Of a stretch of 64,000 bases of DNA, positions 14,374-23,811 are shown in pieces. Source of the DNA: Dehalococcoidia bacterium UBA2588. Its GTDB lineage: Bacteria; Chloroflexota; Dehalococcoidia; Lucifugimonadales; UBA3495. Within the stretch, counting starts at the first letter, position 1, and each line of letters opens with the position of its first letter. The translations under genes and the position numbers were made by a program. Where the stretch lies: positions 44,272 through 108,271 of the forward strand of contig DDKW01000017.1 in NCBI GenBank assembly GCA_002339805.1, in the 5' to 3' direction. The notes under the pieces were generated by a model. That model had not been told where the DNA came from and searched no databases. It worked only from the letters and a program-made list of their open reading frames with translations.

Positions 14374-15498
14374 ATGGATTGGACTATACTAGACTCAGAC
14401 GTAACGTCATCAGACTCTACAGGGGTAGAGGGTTTTATTAAACGAATGGATACTGAATTTAGAGGCGACGGAGTTCCCTTGGAGGGATTCCGAATCATAA
14501 AATCTGGAATGGAGATGTACAACATCACCCGCCAGATTGAGGCTGATAAATGTTCAGCTGGAGCTTCCGAGGCTTCGCTGTATGTGGGATTTCAGAACGT
14601 TGCGAAGTTTATCAACGAAAACAATCGCTACACTAAGATAACGAATCTGGGGATCAACGTCTTTGGGTTTGGAGAAGGAAGTGTAGCGGGTGAGACTGAC
14701 GCGGTAAAACAATGGGTAGCCCTGCCAATCGACCACAAGTCATTTGAAAATCAATGGTATTTGATCTCGATGGAGCCTGAGCCGTTCATATTCATAGGCT
14801 GGGAAACCTCGGAAAATGCTCAATTTGGAGTTGGCGGAGTTTCTTCTCCGGGCAAGGAATTCAAAGGTTTCATATCTGACGACACGAGAATCGTGAAAGC
14901 AGCGATTTCCCATCTCGAGTCCGTGCGTTCTAAGTCATCCTTCCAAGAGGCGCTGTCTATGGACGACGTAGCTGACAAACTTGGATTTGCGATTGATAGG
15001 ATAATGGTCCTCACAGATGACGGAAAAAAAGACAGTTTCGGTTTGGTGAGAGAGAGCGGTATCTCCTTGGCAACCAAGACCAGCGCAGACGTTATTGCCT
15101 ACGATACATCGGCAATCTCATATTTAGTTAACCCATATCCTTCTGAGTTATATGAAAAGGAATATAGTAAATCCTTGGATGGTTCCCAATTGCTTGTTAT
15201 GGGGCGACAATATCTGTCGGAGCAGATAAATTTATTCCGAAATGAAGGTGTTAGTGCCAAAGCTGTATTGCCAACTGACCACGGATTTGAGCATCTTGCG
15301 GAATGGGCTGATAGAGAAGAAGCTGACGTAATAATGTTACCTGACTCCATGATCAAAGAAGGAATCGTAGGAAGATTGCAGGGATACACATTGTCAAACC
15401 TACTATCATCCACTCATAAACCAGTACTTATTGTGGACAAACTAGGGAAAGCTAAAGTGTGTACAAACGAGTTAACGGTACAAAAGGTTGGATCATAA
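14374..15498 (+). CDS. DICT sensory domain fused to a universal stress protein domain
   Basis: 374 residues. Residues about 20-200 resemble the DICT domain: GFQNVAKFINENNRYTKI, a central INVFGFGEG strand, WYLISMEPEPFIFIGWE and KEFKGFISDDTRIVKAA. DICT domains are sensory modules associated with light-responsive or cyclic-dinucleotide signalling. Residues about 210-360 form a Usp-like alpha/beta domain ending in IVGRLQGYTLSNLLSSTHKPVLIV, which resembles the C-terminal Usp segment although the glycine-rich ATP loop is degenerate. GAGGAG precedes the ATG by eight bases. Under the same operator-bearing promoter as the zinc-ribbon gene. The domain identities are pattern matches, not searches. Confidence 0.65.
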   Translation: MDWTILDSDVTSSDSTGVEGFIKRMDTEFRGDGVPLEGFRIIKSGMEMYNITRQIEADKCSAGASEASLYVGFQNVAKFINENNRYTKITNLGINVFGFGEGSVAGETDAVKQWVALPIDHKSFENQWYLISMEPEPFIFIGWETSENAQFGVGGVSSPGKEFKGFISDDTRIVKAAISHLESVRSKSSFQEALSMDDVADKLGFAIDRIMVLTDDGKKDSFGLVRESGISLATKTSADVIAYDTSAISYLVNPYPSELYEKEYSKSLDGSQLLVMGRQYLSEQINLFRNEGVSAKAVLPTDHGFEHLAEWADREEADVIMLPDSMIKEGIVGRLQGYTLSNLLSSTHKPVLIVDKLGKAKVCTNELTVQKVGS

Positions 15499-15533
15499 GA
15501 ACACTATCTCTGTAAATGCAACTTATCTTAGGA

Positions 15534-15562
15534 TTGAAAGCACCATTCCGATTTGCTATACT
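15534..15562 (+). promoter_or_regulatory. Extended -10 promoter of the GNAT gene
   Basis: TTGAAA (15534-15539), a 17-base spacer and TATACT (15557-15562), the latter preceded by TGC to give an extended -10. This separates the GNAT transcription unit from the DICT-Usp operon. Confidence 0.65.
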
Positions 15563-15603
15563 CTTTATTGACAGAACAAATACTAAGGTAAGGAGCAATG
15601 TAT

Positions 15604-16179
15604 ATGTTGCCTGAAGTGAGCTTAAGAGCAGTTACAAAGCCAGACCTGATTCAAGTCCGAGAATGGCTGTCTGACCCTGAAGTTAATCAGATGTGGTATG
15701 GATGTGACGATTCTAGCCAGCCGCTTCACACCGGATATGATCTCGGATTTAATGATGATGAAACAGCTGATTTACTGACAAAGTTATCCGGTGACAGAAA
15801 CCGGGATGTGATATCAGTTTTGTCTGAGTCGGAGGGACATATTGGGGAAGCTCAGCTGGTATACGAATGGCCGCTTCTCGAAGCACAGCTCTTTTTACTG
15901 ATTGGCGAAAAAGAATTGTGGCACCATCATTACGGCACAGCTGCCCTAGTAAAAGTATTGGACTATGCGTTCCTGGAAAAAAATTTGCACAGAGTATGGG
16001 TCGACGTGCCTGAGTTTAACACCAATGCGTTGCATATGGTGGATCACTTGGGGTTTGTAATGGAAGGACATTTTAGAGGCGCTCATAGAAAAGAAGGCGA
16101 GTGGTTTGATTCCTCTATTTTAGGATTGCTGAGCGACGAATATGCAAGGCGACGTCCTAGGATACTGGAATCTGTCTAG
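15604..16179 (+). CDS. GNAT-family N-acetyltransferase (RimJ/RimL type)
   Basis: About 191 residues. The opening VSLRAVTKPDLIQVREWLSDPEV is typical of RimJ/RimL-like acetyltransferases. The acetyl-CoA loop is degenerate (LWHHHYGTAALVKVLDYAF), followed by the conserved HRVWVDVPEFNTNALHMVDHLGFVMEGHFRGA segment. Acetylates an N-terminal or small-molecule amine; the substrate is unknown. AGGAG at 15591-15595 is two bases from ATG 15598 but eight from ATG 15604, so the latter start is preferred. Confidence 0.83.
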   Translation: MLPEVSLRAVTKPDLIQVREWLSDPEVNQMWYGCDDSSQPLHTGYDLGFNDDETADLLTKLSGDRNRDVISVLSESEGHIGEAQLVYEWPLLEAQLFLLIGEKELWHHHYGTAALVKVLDYAFLEKNLHRVWVDVPEFNTNALHMVDHLGFVMEGHFRGAHRKEGEWFDSSILGLLSDEYARRRPRILESV

Positions 16180-16196
16180 AGACTAGGAGATATGCA

Positions 16197-16889
16197 ATGT
16201 CAGTAATAACTATAAATGGACCCATTGGCTGCGGAGCGATTGAAGTTGGCAAACTTGTTGCGCAGGAAAACTCTTTAAGCTACGTAGACAGAATGCTATT
16301 TTCTGAAGCCGCTAAAGTTCTTGGATCCCCTGTTCCAGATCTCATAGAAAAAGAACAACGGTTTGTGAGCACTATTGGAAGATTCGCCAGAATATTACAA
16401 AATGCTTTGGAAAAATCAGCTATCAGTGGGATAAGTGGAGAGCCGTACTTTGGCAGAGGGATGGAAATGTTATCTTCAGAAACTTATACAGACCTTATCG
16501 CTGATAAAACAAGTGGACGAAACATTAGCGATAGTGAATTCATTGAAGTTCTCTCTCAAGTAGTTCGAGATATATCTAAATCCGATGATGTGGTAATTAT
16601 TGGAAGAGGAAGTAATATGATCCTTTCGGGATACGAAAATGCTATACACATTGGTATGGTAGGGTCTCTACCTCTAAGAGTCAGTACAATGGTGAAGCGT
16701 GAACATTTGGACGAAAAAGAAGCTCTGGAATACGTGGATAATTTGGAAAAAGCTAGAGTTTCTTTTTATAGGAAATTTTTTAAAGTTCATCCGGATGACC
16801 CTGTTCTGTATGATGTGATGCTAAACATGGACGAGATGTCTCATCAGACAGCTACTGAGATCATTAGTTACACCTCAGAGAGGGTTTAA
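16197..16889 (+). CDS. Cytidylate kinase-like family protein
   Basis: 230 residues. The N-terminus (ITINGPIGCGAIEVGKLVA, YVDRMLFSEAAKVLG) and the segment VVIIGRGSNMILS are the signature of the cytidylate kinase-like family (PF13189). The P-loop lacks the usual Lys before Ile (GCGAIEVG), a known trait of this family, so ATP use is uncertain. Possibly a nucleotide or small-metabolite kinase, or a non-catalytic relative. AGGAG precedes the ATG, and the gene follows the GNAT gene by 17 bases. Confidence 0.78.
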   Translation: MSVITINGPIGCGAIEVGKLVAQENSLSYVDRMLFSEAAKVLGSPVPDLIEKEQRFVSTIGRFARILQNALEKSAISGISGEPYFGRGMEMLSSETYTDLIADKTSGRNISDSEFIEVLSQVVRDISKSDDVVIIGRGSNMILSGYENAIHIGMVGSLPLRVSTMVKREHLDEKEALEYVDNLEKARVSFYRKFFKVHPDDPVLYDVMLNMDEMSHQTATEIISYTSERV

Positions 16890-16898
16890 TAAGAACAA

Positions 16899-17642
16899 TT
16901 GATCCCTTTTTCGGATACTCCTAAAGTTAATTCGAATCGCCCTGTTATAACACTAAGTATTGTGCTTGCAGTCTTATTGGTTTTTTTGATGCAAATATTC
17001 TTTAGCCGCTTGGGAATAATTTTGGGCACTGATAATGCTGGTAGTATCAGTTTCTTATACAAATGGGGTTTTATTCCACGAGAATTATCCACAGGAATAT
17101 CCTACATTAATTTGAACACAGCCCTTGGGTCAATAAATATTGAATCTACAGTTCCTACGAGTTTGACTATTGTAACTTCTATGTTTTTGCACGGAGGGGC
17201 CACGCACTTTTTGGGCAATATGCTGTTTTTATGGGTGTTTGGGGATAACGTTGAACACCGATTAGGGGTTATTAAATACTTATGTCTTTACTTTACTACT
17301 GGAGTATCTGCAGGATTGACGCATTACTTGATTGATCCGACTTCCGGCACAGTACTCGTTGGAGCAAGTGGAGCGATTTCGGGTGTTATGGGGGCATATA
17401 TACTGTTATTTCCCTCCAATAGAGTCCGCGTGTTGTTTATGGTCGTCTTAATCACTGTTGCAGAAATTAGAGCTTTGTATGTTTTAGGATTATGGTTCTT
17501 ATGGCAAGCTGTACAAGCATTGTTGCAAATTGGCATGTCATCGACTGTTCAAGTTGCATTCATGGCACACGTAGGGGGATTCTTAGCAGGAATGTTGTTT
17601 GTGTGTATTTTTACGAACGTGTTACTTCAACGCAGGCAGTAA
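16899..17642 (+). CDS. Rhomboid-family intramembrane serine protease
   Basis: 247 residues with six or so hydrophobic segments. The catalytic Ser is in GASGAISGVMG and the His in MAHVGGFLAG; the conserved HGGATHFLGNMLFLWVFGDNVE loop precedes them. Cleaves membrane proteins within the bilayer; the substrate is unknown. The frame opens at TTG 16899, ten bases after the kinase-like gene, with a purine-rich GAGAGGG upstream. The end overlaps the convergent BKACE gene by 21 bases. Confidence 0.88.
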   Translation: MIPFSDTPKVNSNRPVITLSIVLAVLLVFLMQIFFSRLGIILGTDNAGSISFLYKWGFIPRELSTGISYINLNTALGSINIESTVPTSLTIVTSMFLHGGATHFLGNMLFLWVFGDNVEHRLGVIKYLCLYFTTGVSAGLTHYLIDPTSGTVLVGASGAISGVMGAYILLFPSNRVRVLFMVVLITVAEIRALYVLGLWFLWQAVQALLQIGMSSTVQVAFMAHVGGFLAGMLFVCIFTNVLLQRRQ

Positions 17643-18503
17643 CCCGAGGTATTGGCGAGCCTCTCCAGTAGTCATAGGAGTTCGTCCATGTAAATTAGCC
17701 ATAGTAACGGCCCATTCTACGTAAGATGCATTAGACTTAGGCTGTTCTTCCATTGGTAGAGAAGGAGAATCTTCGAATCCCACTCTGATATGTGCCCCTG
17801 TAGCTACAGCTATAGAACATAGTTGGAAAGTCTGCATGCCAGCACTATGGGCTAGCCAGGTTGCTTGCGGGAAGTGGTCCTTAATTCCTTGAGTCATGTT
17901 AAAGTAATTTTGGGGGGTGCCAGGCATAGCTTGCCTGCCATCTGACCAAGATGCTCCGGGTTCTACTAAGAAGTAGTGAGAATCTTTTATTTGTCCTTCA
18001 TGCATTAAGGTTATGGCATTATTTAGGTCTCCCATATCATGTATCGCAGGTTCGGGGAAAATCCCTCTTTTGTAACATATATCTAATGTCGCTAGTATGT
18101 CCTCATACGAATTGGGGCTATTTACTGTTTTGCGTGTTCCATCTGGTTGTAATGCCCATCGTGCTCCATGACCTAAATTCAGAGAAATCATTTCTACGGG
18201 GTATTCTGTTTCTGCTAAGTATTTAACAACAGTGTCGACAGGTATATGTGCTTGTCTAGCGCTTGTATGATTCAATACGAGGTCACATTGAGCGCGAATG
18301 AGGGAGTCTGTTTCCTGATACCACGCAGGATCGTATGAGACTGTACCGTCTTCGTTTCTTGCATGGAAATGGACTATACTCGCGCCTGCTTCATAGCAAC
18401 GTACTGCTTCTTCTGCAACTTCTTTCGGAGTGTATGGAATATTTGGATTTGTTTCCCGTACTTTATTACCGTTAAGGCAAGCCTTGATAATTATTTTGTC
18501 CAT
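17622..18503 (-). CDS. BKACE (3-keto-5-aminohexanoate cleavage family)
   Basis: 293 residues, the usual size for beta-keto acid cleavage enzymes. The zinc ligands His45 and His47 are in VHFHAR, and the second zinc-site acidic residue lies in RVGFEDSPSL near residue 245. The retro-Claisen reaction uses acetyl-CoA to cleave a beta-keto acid into acetoacetate and a CoA ester. No lysine-fermentation genes are adjacent, so the substrate is likely a different keto acid. Divergent from the cobalamin cluster. Confidence 0.88.
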   Translation of the reverse strand: MDKIIIKACLNGNKVRETNPNIPYTPKEVAEEAVRCYEAGASIVHFHARNEDGTVSYDPAWYQETDSLIRAQCDLVLNHTSARQAHIPVDTVVKYLAETEYPVEMISLNLGHGARWALQPDGTRKTVNSPNSYEDILATLDICYKRGIFPEPAIHDMGDLNNAITLMHEGQIKDSHYFLVEPGASWSDGRQAMPGTPQNYFNMTQGIKDHFPQATWLAHSAGMQTFQLCSIAVATGAHIRVGFEDSPSLPMEEQPKSNASYVEWAVTMANLHGRTPMTTGEARQYLGLLPALK

Positions 18504-18610
18504 CGAACGCCTCCACAGTCGTTTTTTCGTTTTTAATGGATTCCGTATATGGTATTATAACCACACTTGAAACATAGTTGTTTCAAGATGGATCTCAGAA
18601 GGGTGAAATA

Positions 18611-19546
18611 GTGGCTCAAGTTTGGTTACCAAGTGAATTACAGTCTTATGCTGGTGGGCAACAGATAGTAGAAATTGAGGGCTCCTCAGTGAGGCAAATT
18701 GTTAACAACCTCGACATGGCATTCCCCGGTTTAAAGGAATGCCTGTATGACCCAGACATGGATCAAATAGTAGGATCTATGGCCGTTATTATTGATGGGG
18801 AAACGAGTCAATTGGGTTTACTGGATAAAGTAGATCCCGCCAGTGAAGTTCATTTTCTTCCAGCTATCGGTGGAGGAGCTTCTTCGAAAGTTATTGTGAT
18901 TGGAATAGGTCCGGGAGATCCTGATTTCATCACGCTTAAGGCTAAAAATATCCTGAGAAACTCCGACTCTGTGGCAGGGTTCACTACGGTATTGTCTGTC
19001 GTGGAATCGTTTATCCCCCACGAAAACTTAATTAAGTTAACGTACAGGAACCAGGAAGAATTATTAATGCAATTAGCGGAAGATGCCAAAGAAGGCAAAA
19101 GATGCGTTTTGTGCGCTTGGGGAGATATAAACTTTTCTGCAAGCGAATTGATAGAACGGATCAGAAATAAAGTGGAAGAGATAGAACTAATTCCTTGTGT
19201 TAGCTCAGTTCAAATAGCCGCCTCCAGGTCCGGATTGAAAATGGAGGAATCCATTTTTATTACTTTACATAAACGATCAGAGGATGATGATTTAGAAGAA
19301 TTAAATCATTATTTGAATGAAGGTAATCGTAACATTATATTGATACCCAGGCCTTTTGATTTGATGCCTCAGGCAATAGCTAAAGGGTTGATAGCAAACG
19401 GGCAGAATTCTAGTAAAATAGTTACTGTCTATCAGAAATTGAGCATGAGCGATGAAGTGGAATGGCACGGTTCTTTGGAAGAGTTATGTAATTACGATTC
19501 AGAGTTTAGTGATTTATCTATTATTGTAATTGAGAAGGCTTTATGA
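18611..19546 (+). CDS. cbiE: MoaD/ThiS-like ubiquitin-fold domain fused to CbiE methyltransferase
   Basis: 311 residues from the GTG at 18611; an upstream TTG (18578) would add 11 residues. Residues 1-89 form a MoaD-like beta-grasp domain: MAQVWLPSELQSYAGGQQIVEIEG, VNNLDMAFPGLKECL, VIIDGETSQLGL, then VHFLPAIGGG. The GG motif that should be the free C-terminus is followed directly by KVIVIGIGPGDPDFITLKA, the opening of precorrin-6Y/cobalt-precorrin-7 C5-methyltransferase, which runs to the end. The gene overlaps cobN by four bases, confirming a cobalamin role for the methylase half. No stop codon or frameshift separates the parts. The function of the beta-grasp part is unknown here. Confidence 0.78.
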   Translation: MAQVWLPSELQSYAGGQQIVEIEGSSVRQIVNNLDMAFPGLKECLYDPDMDQIVGSMAVIIDGETSQLGLLDKVDPASEVHFLPAIGGGASSKVIVIGIGPGDPDFITLKAKNILRNSDSVAGFTTVLSVVESFIPHENLIKLTYRNQEELLMQLAEDAKEGKRCVLCAWGDINFSASELIERIRNKVEEIELIPCVSSVQIAASRSGLKMEESIFITLHKRSEDDDLEELNHYLNEGNRNIILIPRPFDLMPQAIAKGLIANGQNSSKIVTVYQKLSMSDEVEWHGSLEELCNYDSEFSDLSIIVIEKAL

Positions 19547-22500
19547 AAGAAACCAAACGAATCTTATTTGTATCTACTGCCGATACAGACACATTGTCCG
19601 CCGTAGAAAGCTTAAAAACGATTTCCGACACAATCCCGAAAGTAGAGATTATAAACATACATGCGGGATGGGAATCCAGAGATAATCAACAAAAACTGTT
19701 TGATGCTGTTATAGCTTCCAAAGTAGTTATATTGAGATTACTAGGAGGAAAGCAAGCCATACCTGAAAGTTTCGATCATGTTGTTCAAATATGTAAAGAA
19801 CAGGATATTCCTCTTATAACTTGCCCAGGTCATCAAGAATGGGATCAAGACCTTATAAATGCATGCACAGCATCGGTCTCTGAAGTCGAGACAGTTTTCG
19901 GATACTTAATGCATGGAGGAACGAATAACCTACAAAATATGTTTTTGTTTCTAAGTGATGTTTATTTTGGTTCAAACATTGGTCATGATGCTCCCATGCC
20001 TATGCCGTGGGAAGGGATTTACAGGCCGGGTCTAAATTACTTGCCCGACATAGACACTTACACCTCCCTTTACTGCGATTCAGACAAACCAGTGATCGGC
20101 CTTTTATTTTATCGGGCACACTGGATGAGCGGCAATCTGGATTTCATAAACGCACTTGTTACCGAGATGGAACGTAAAGGCGCTAACGTTATCCCCATAT
20201 TCACTTATAGCCTGAAGCATAGCCCTGACAATTCTAGTGAACCAGATAGAATATTGGCAAAGTATCTATTGAAGGACGGAAAACCAAGAGTCAATGCCCT
20301 TATAAATACTATGGGATTGTCTATGGTTGACATCTCAGACGATGGCCGTGAAGACTCGAGTGACTGGGTTAACCAATTTATGAAGACTCTTAATGTCCCA
20401 GTTATACAAGCCATAGTCAGCACCGATACAAAACAGGCTTGGCTTGATAGTGAATTAGGTTTGAGCCCGATAGATACAGCTATGAATGTAGCTTTGCCGG
20501 AGTTTGACGGTAGGATAATATCAGTTCCTATATCCTTCAAAGAGTTAGAAGATGTTGTTGACGAAAGCCATGATAGTGGCTTTGTAGCAAAGATTCAAAA
20601 ATATGTCCCCGAACCTTCTAGAATTGAGTTTGTATCTGGTTTAGCAATCAATTGGGCTAATTTGAATAGAAAAAGTAATACTGACAGGAAAGTTGTTATT
20701 GTAATGAGTAACTATCCTACCAAGGATGCTAGGATAGGTAATGCAGTTGGATTGGACACCCCTGCTTCCGTTGTGAATCTATTAAATGCAATGAGTGATG
20801 CAGGTTACCAGATAAGTGATATTCCTGCTGACGGGGATGCTCTGGTGCATAGCATTATTGAGAGATGCAGTAATGATCGAGACTATTTAACCGAGCAGCA
20901 GCTTCAACTTGCCGCGGGACATGTGGATTCCCGGTCCTATGATTCTTGGTTTGAAACTTTCGAGAACGACGTGCAGAGTACTCTTAAAGAACACTGGGAC
21001 ACACCTCCTGGGTCAGTGTACAGAACCGGGGACTCTTTAGCGATTGCAGGTATAGATTTAGGTAATGTCTTTGTGGGTCTTCAACCACCTAGAGGGTTCG
21101 GAGAAAATCCGATATCTATCTACCACAGTCCTGATTTGCCTCCTACCCATCATTACGTGGCCTATTACAGGTGGATAAAAGAAACCTATAAAGCAGATGC
21201 GATAATCCATGTAGGTAAGCATGGAACTTTAGAATGGCTACCAGGCAAGGGAGTGGGTATGTCCGCTTCGTGTTTTCCCGAAGTCGTACTATCAGATATG
21301 CCTATGTTTTACTCCTTCATTATTAATAATCCAGGAGAAGGAACTCAGGCCAAACGGAGAATCCATGCGACTATTGTAGACCACCTGATTCCTGCAATGA
21401 CCACAGCAGATGCATATGGGGATATTCAAGAATTAGAGCAGTTATTGGACGAACATTATCAATGTCAAACATTAGACCCTGCGAAAATCCCTATGCTGGA
21501 AGGCCAAATTTGGGAAGTCATAGAAAGAGCTGAGTTGAATCGGGACTTAGGAGTGGAGACTCCGCCAGAAGAATTTGGGGATTTCATGTTAGAAGTTGAC
21601 GGGTATCTCTGTGAGATCAAAGATATACAAATTAAAGATGGTCTTCATACTCTCGGGGAACCTCCTAAGGGGGAACAGCTAATTGGCTTACTCGCTTCTT
21701 TAACTAGATTAGATATGTCTGAATTACCCAGTGTAAGGCGAGCCATTGCTACTGAATTTGGGCTTGATTATGAACAAGTCGTTGAGAATTTGGCAGACTC
21801 TTGTAGAGCGCCGTCTGACAAATTCGAATCCTATCATCCCACCCAAATGATCAGAACTAATGGTGATATAGTTGAAACTATAGATCAGATGGTCAAGTCG
21901 ATGTATACAGCTTTACAAGATGAGGCATTCCAGGAATCCTACGTCGAAAGCGTTGTTAATTCTGTGTTAGGGAAAGAATCTAGTACTGTTTCAGAAGTAT
22001 TGGAATATGTATGTACAAGTATCTACCCGAATTTAATGGCAACAACTGATGAAATAGATAATTTGATCGAAGGTCTTGAAGGAAAATTTATTCCAGCCGG
22101 TCCAAGTGGGGCTCCTACTCGAGGCATGCCGAATGTGTTACCCACCGGTAGAAATTTTTATTCAGTTGACCCCAAAGCACTCCCGTCTCCTACTGCCTGG
22201 GAGATTGGCAAAAATTTAGGAGATTCTCTTTTACAAAAATATTTAGACGATGAGGGCGACTACCCGGAAATGGTTGGGATCGTGGTGTGGGGTACTTCAG
22301 CGATGAGAACTCACGGTGACGATATCGCTCAAATTTTGTATTTGCTTGGAGTAAAGCCAGTCTGGCAACAAGAGAGTAGAAGAATTGTTGGGATAGAATT
22401 GATAGAGCTTAATGATTTAGGAAGACCAAGGATTGATGTTACTGTAAGAATATCAGGATTCTTTAGGGATGCTTTCCCTAATCTAGTTAATCTAGTTGAT

Positions 22501-23346
22501 CAAGCGGTGCAGATGGTAGCAAATGTAGATGAAGATCCAAAGGATAACTACGTACGGAAACATCTGTTAGAAGATCGAGCAAAGTCCGACAATGAGGAGT
22601 CTAGTGATGAGGAGAAATTGTTTAGGATTTTTGGCAGTAAGCCAGGGTCATATGGAGCAGGTATTTTACCTTTATTAGATGAGCAGAACTGGTCTTCTGT
22701 GCAAGACTTAGCTGAAGTGTACACAGCATGGGGTGGATTTGCTTACACGGAGAAGACATTTGGTATAGAAGCAAAGAAACAGTTTTCAGACCGGTTTTCT
22801 CAAATAGTGGTAGCCGCGAAGAATCAGGATAATCGTGAGCATGATATTTTTGATAGTGATGATTACATGCAATATCATGGAGGGATGATTGCTACGGTCA
22901 GAGCCTTAACAGGGAGGAATCCTAGCCAGTTTTTCGGAGATAGTTCTGATCCATCTAGAGTTAAAACACGAGACTTACAAGATGAGTCACGAAGGGTTTT
23001 CAGGAGTAGGGTAGTTAATCCAAAATGGATTGAATCGATGATGAGACATGGATATAAAGGGGCATTTGAATTATCTGCTACCGTTGATTACATGTTTGGA
23101 TATGATGCGACTGCTCAAGTAGTTGAAGACTGGATGTATAAAGATTTGACAGAAAGCTATGTTTTGGATCCAAACATGCAGGAGTTTTTTAAGGAAAGTA
23201 ATCCTTGGGCATTAAGAAGTATAGTTGAACGATTGTTGGAAGCTGTGGAACGTGATTTATGGGAAAATCCGGACCCAGACATGTTAGAACAATTAAGGCA
23301 AATGTACTTGGATATCGAAGAAGAAATAGAGTCACGGCAAGAGTAA
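19543..23346 (+). CDS. cobN: Cobaltochelatase large subunit CobN
   Basis: 1267 residues, the size of CobN. Recognisable segments include LLGGKQAIPESFDHVVQI, PWEGIYRPGL, VGKHGTLEWLPGKG, GLQPPRGFGENPISIYHSPDLPPTHHYVAYYRW, and SLLQKYLDDEGDYPEMVGIVVWGTSAMRTHGDD. Inserts cobalt into hydrogenobyrinate a,c-diamide (the aerobic-type route) with an ATP-driven partner. The partner is most likely the ChlI-ChlD gene at 23812, since no separate cobS or cobT is in the cluster. Translationally coupled to the MoaD-CbiE gene. Confidence 0.92.
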   Translation: MKETKRILFVSTADTDTLSAVESLKTISDTIPKVEIINIHAGWESRDNQQKLFDAVIASKVVILRLLGGKQAIPESFDHVVQICKEQDIPLITCPGHQEWDQDLINACTASVSEVETVFGYLMHGGTNNLQNMFLFLSDVYFGSNIGHDAPMPMPWEGIYRPGLNYLPDIDTYTSLYCDSDKPVIGLLFYRAHWMSGNLDFINALVTEMERKGANVIPIFTYSLKHSPDNSSEPDRILAKYLLKDGKPRVNALINTMGLSMVDISDDGREDSSDWVNQFMKTLNVPVIQAIVSTDTKQAWLDSELGLSPIDTAMNVALPEFDGRIISVPISFKELEDVVDESHDSGFVAKIQKYVPEPSRIEFVSGLAINWANLNRKSNTDRKVVIVMSNYPTKDARIGNAVGLDTPASVVNLLNAMSDAGYQISDIPADGDALVHSIIERCSNDRDYLTEQQLQLAAGHVDSRSYDSWFETFENDVQSTLKEHWDTPPGSVYRTGDSLAIAGIDLGNVFVGLQPPRGFGENPISIYHSPDLPPTHHYVAYYRWIKETYKADAIIHVGKHGTLEWLPGKGVGMSASCFPEVVLSDMPMFYSFIINNPGEGTQAKRRIHATIVDHLIPAMTTADAYGDIQELEQLLDEHYQCQTLDPAKIPMLEGQIWEVIERAELNRDLGVETPPEEFGDFMLEVDGYLCEIKDIQIKDGLHTLGEPPKGEQLIGLLASLTRLDMSELPSVRRAIATEFGLDYEQVVENLADSCRAPSDKFESYHPTQMIRTNGDIVETIDQMVKSMYTALQDEAFQESYVESVVNSVLGKESSTVSEVLEYVCTSIYPNLMATTDEIDNLIEGLEGKFIPAGPSGAPTRGMPNVLPTGRNFYSVDPKALPSPTAWEIGKNLGDSLLQKYLDDEGDYPEMVGIVVWGTSAMRTHGDDIAQILYLLGVKPVWQQESRRIVGIELIELNDLGRPRIDVTVRISGFFRDAFPNLVNLVDQAVQMVANVDEDPKDNYVRKHLLEDRAKSDNEESSDEEKLFRIFGSKPGSYGAGILPLLDEQNWSSVQDLAEVYTAWGGFAYTEKTFGIEAKKQFSDRFSQIVVAAKNQDNREHDIFDSDDYMQYHGGMIATVRALTGRNPSQFFGDSSDPSRVKTRDLQDESRRVFRSRVVNPKWIESMMRHGYKGAFELSATVDYMFGYDATAQVVEDWMYKDLTESYVLDPNMQEFFKESNPWALRSIVERLLEAVERDLWENPDPDMLEQLRQMYLDIEEEIESRQE

Positions 23347-23382
23347 TAAATACTTCATCTCAGATCATAGAGGAGGGTATAC

Positions 23383-23799
23383 ATGACTATGAATAACGCC
23401 ACGGCATTACTGATGGAATTAGCGAGAATGAATGACATGATATGGGTTATTGGGGGTAGGTCTGTTGTAAGTGAAAACAACTCCGAAGGTATGTTAGAAC
23501 CTGAAATCGAGAACGGTTACATAAGTCTAGAAGCTAATAATTGGCATTGCCATATAGCATCAGACGATGTGACTAATGCCCAATTTGTGCACGCGCAATC
23601 TCATGAAGATCTGGTTTCTTATTATGTTCGTTTCTCCAAAGGATATGATCAGACGCTCGTCAGATGTTATTTCCCGAACCCTAGATTGGACAATAATCTA
23701 AACAGGGTCGAACTACAGCAAGAGAGACTTGATGCATTCAACGAAAAAAAGGAAATGTATATAAACGATGACGATATAGTTTTCGTGGATAGGACATAG
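23383..23799 (+). CDS. Unknown protein within the cobaltochelatase operon
   Basis: 138 residues, no signal peptide or membrane segment. AGGAGG lies about nine bases before the ATG. The central part has NWHCHIASDDVTNAQFVHAQS and YYVRFSKGYDQTLVRCYFPNP, and the C-terminus has ERLDAFNEKKEMY. The arrangement of an HxH pair, a strand with FV, and a helix near the end is faintly like HutX/ChuX haem-utilisation proteins, but I cannot confirm this. It sits between cobN and the chelatase motor gene, so a tetrapyrrole- or metal-related role is plausible. Confidence 0.6.
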   Translation: MTMNNATALLMELARMNDMIWVIGGRSVVSENNSEGMLEPEIENGYISLEANNWHCHIASDDVTNAQFVHAQSHEDLVSYYVRFSKGYDQTLVRCYFPNPRLDNNLNRVELQQERLDAFNEKKEMYINDDDIVFVDRT

Positions 23800-23811
23800 A
23801 GAGGAGTTATT

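Noticed and set aside
18504..18610. Cobalamin riboswitch before the MoaD-CbiE/CobN operon
   Set aside because: The gap is only about 100 bases, too short for a B12 riboswitch plus promoter, and I see no B12-box-like sequence.
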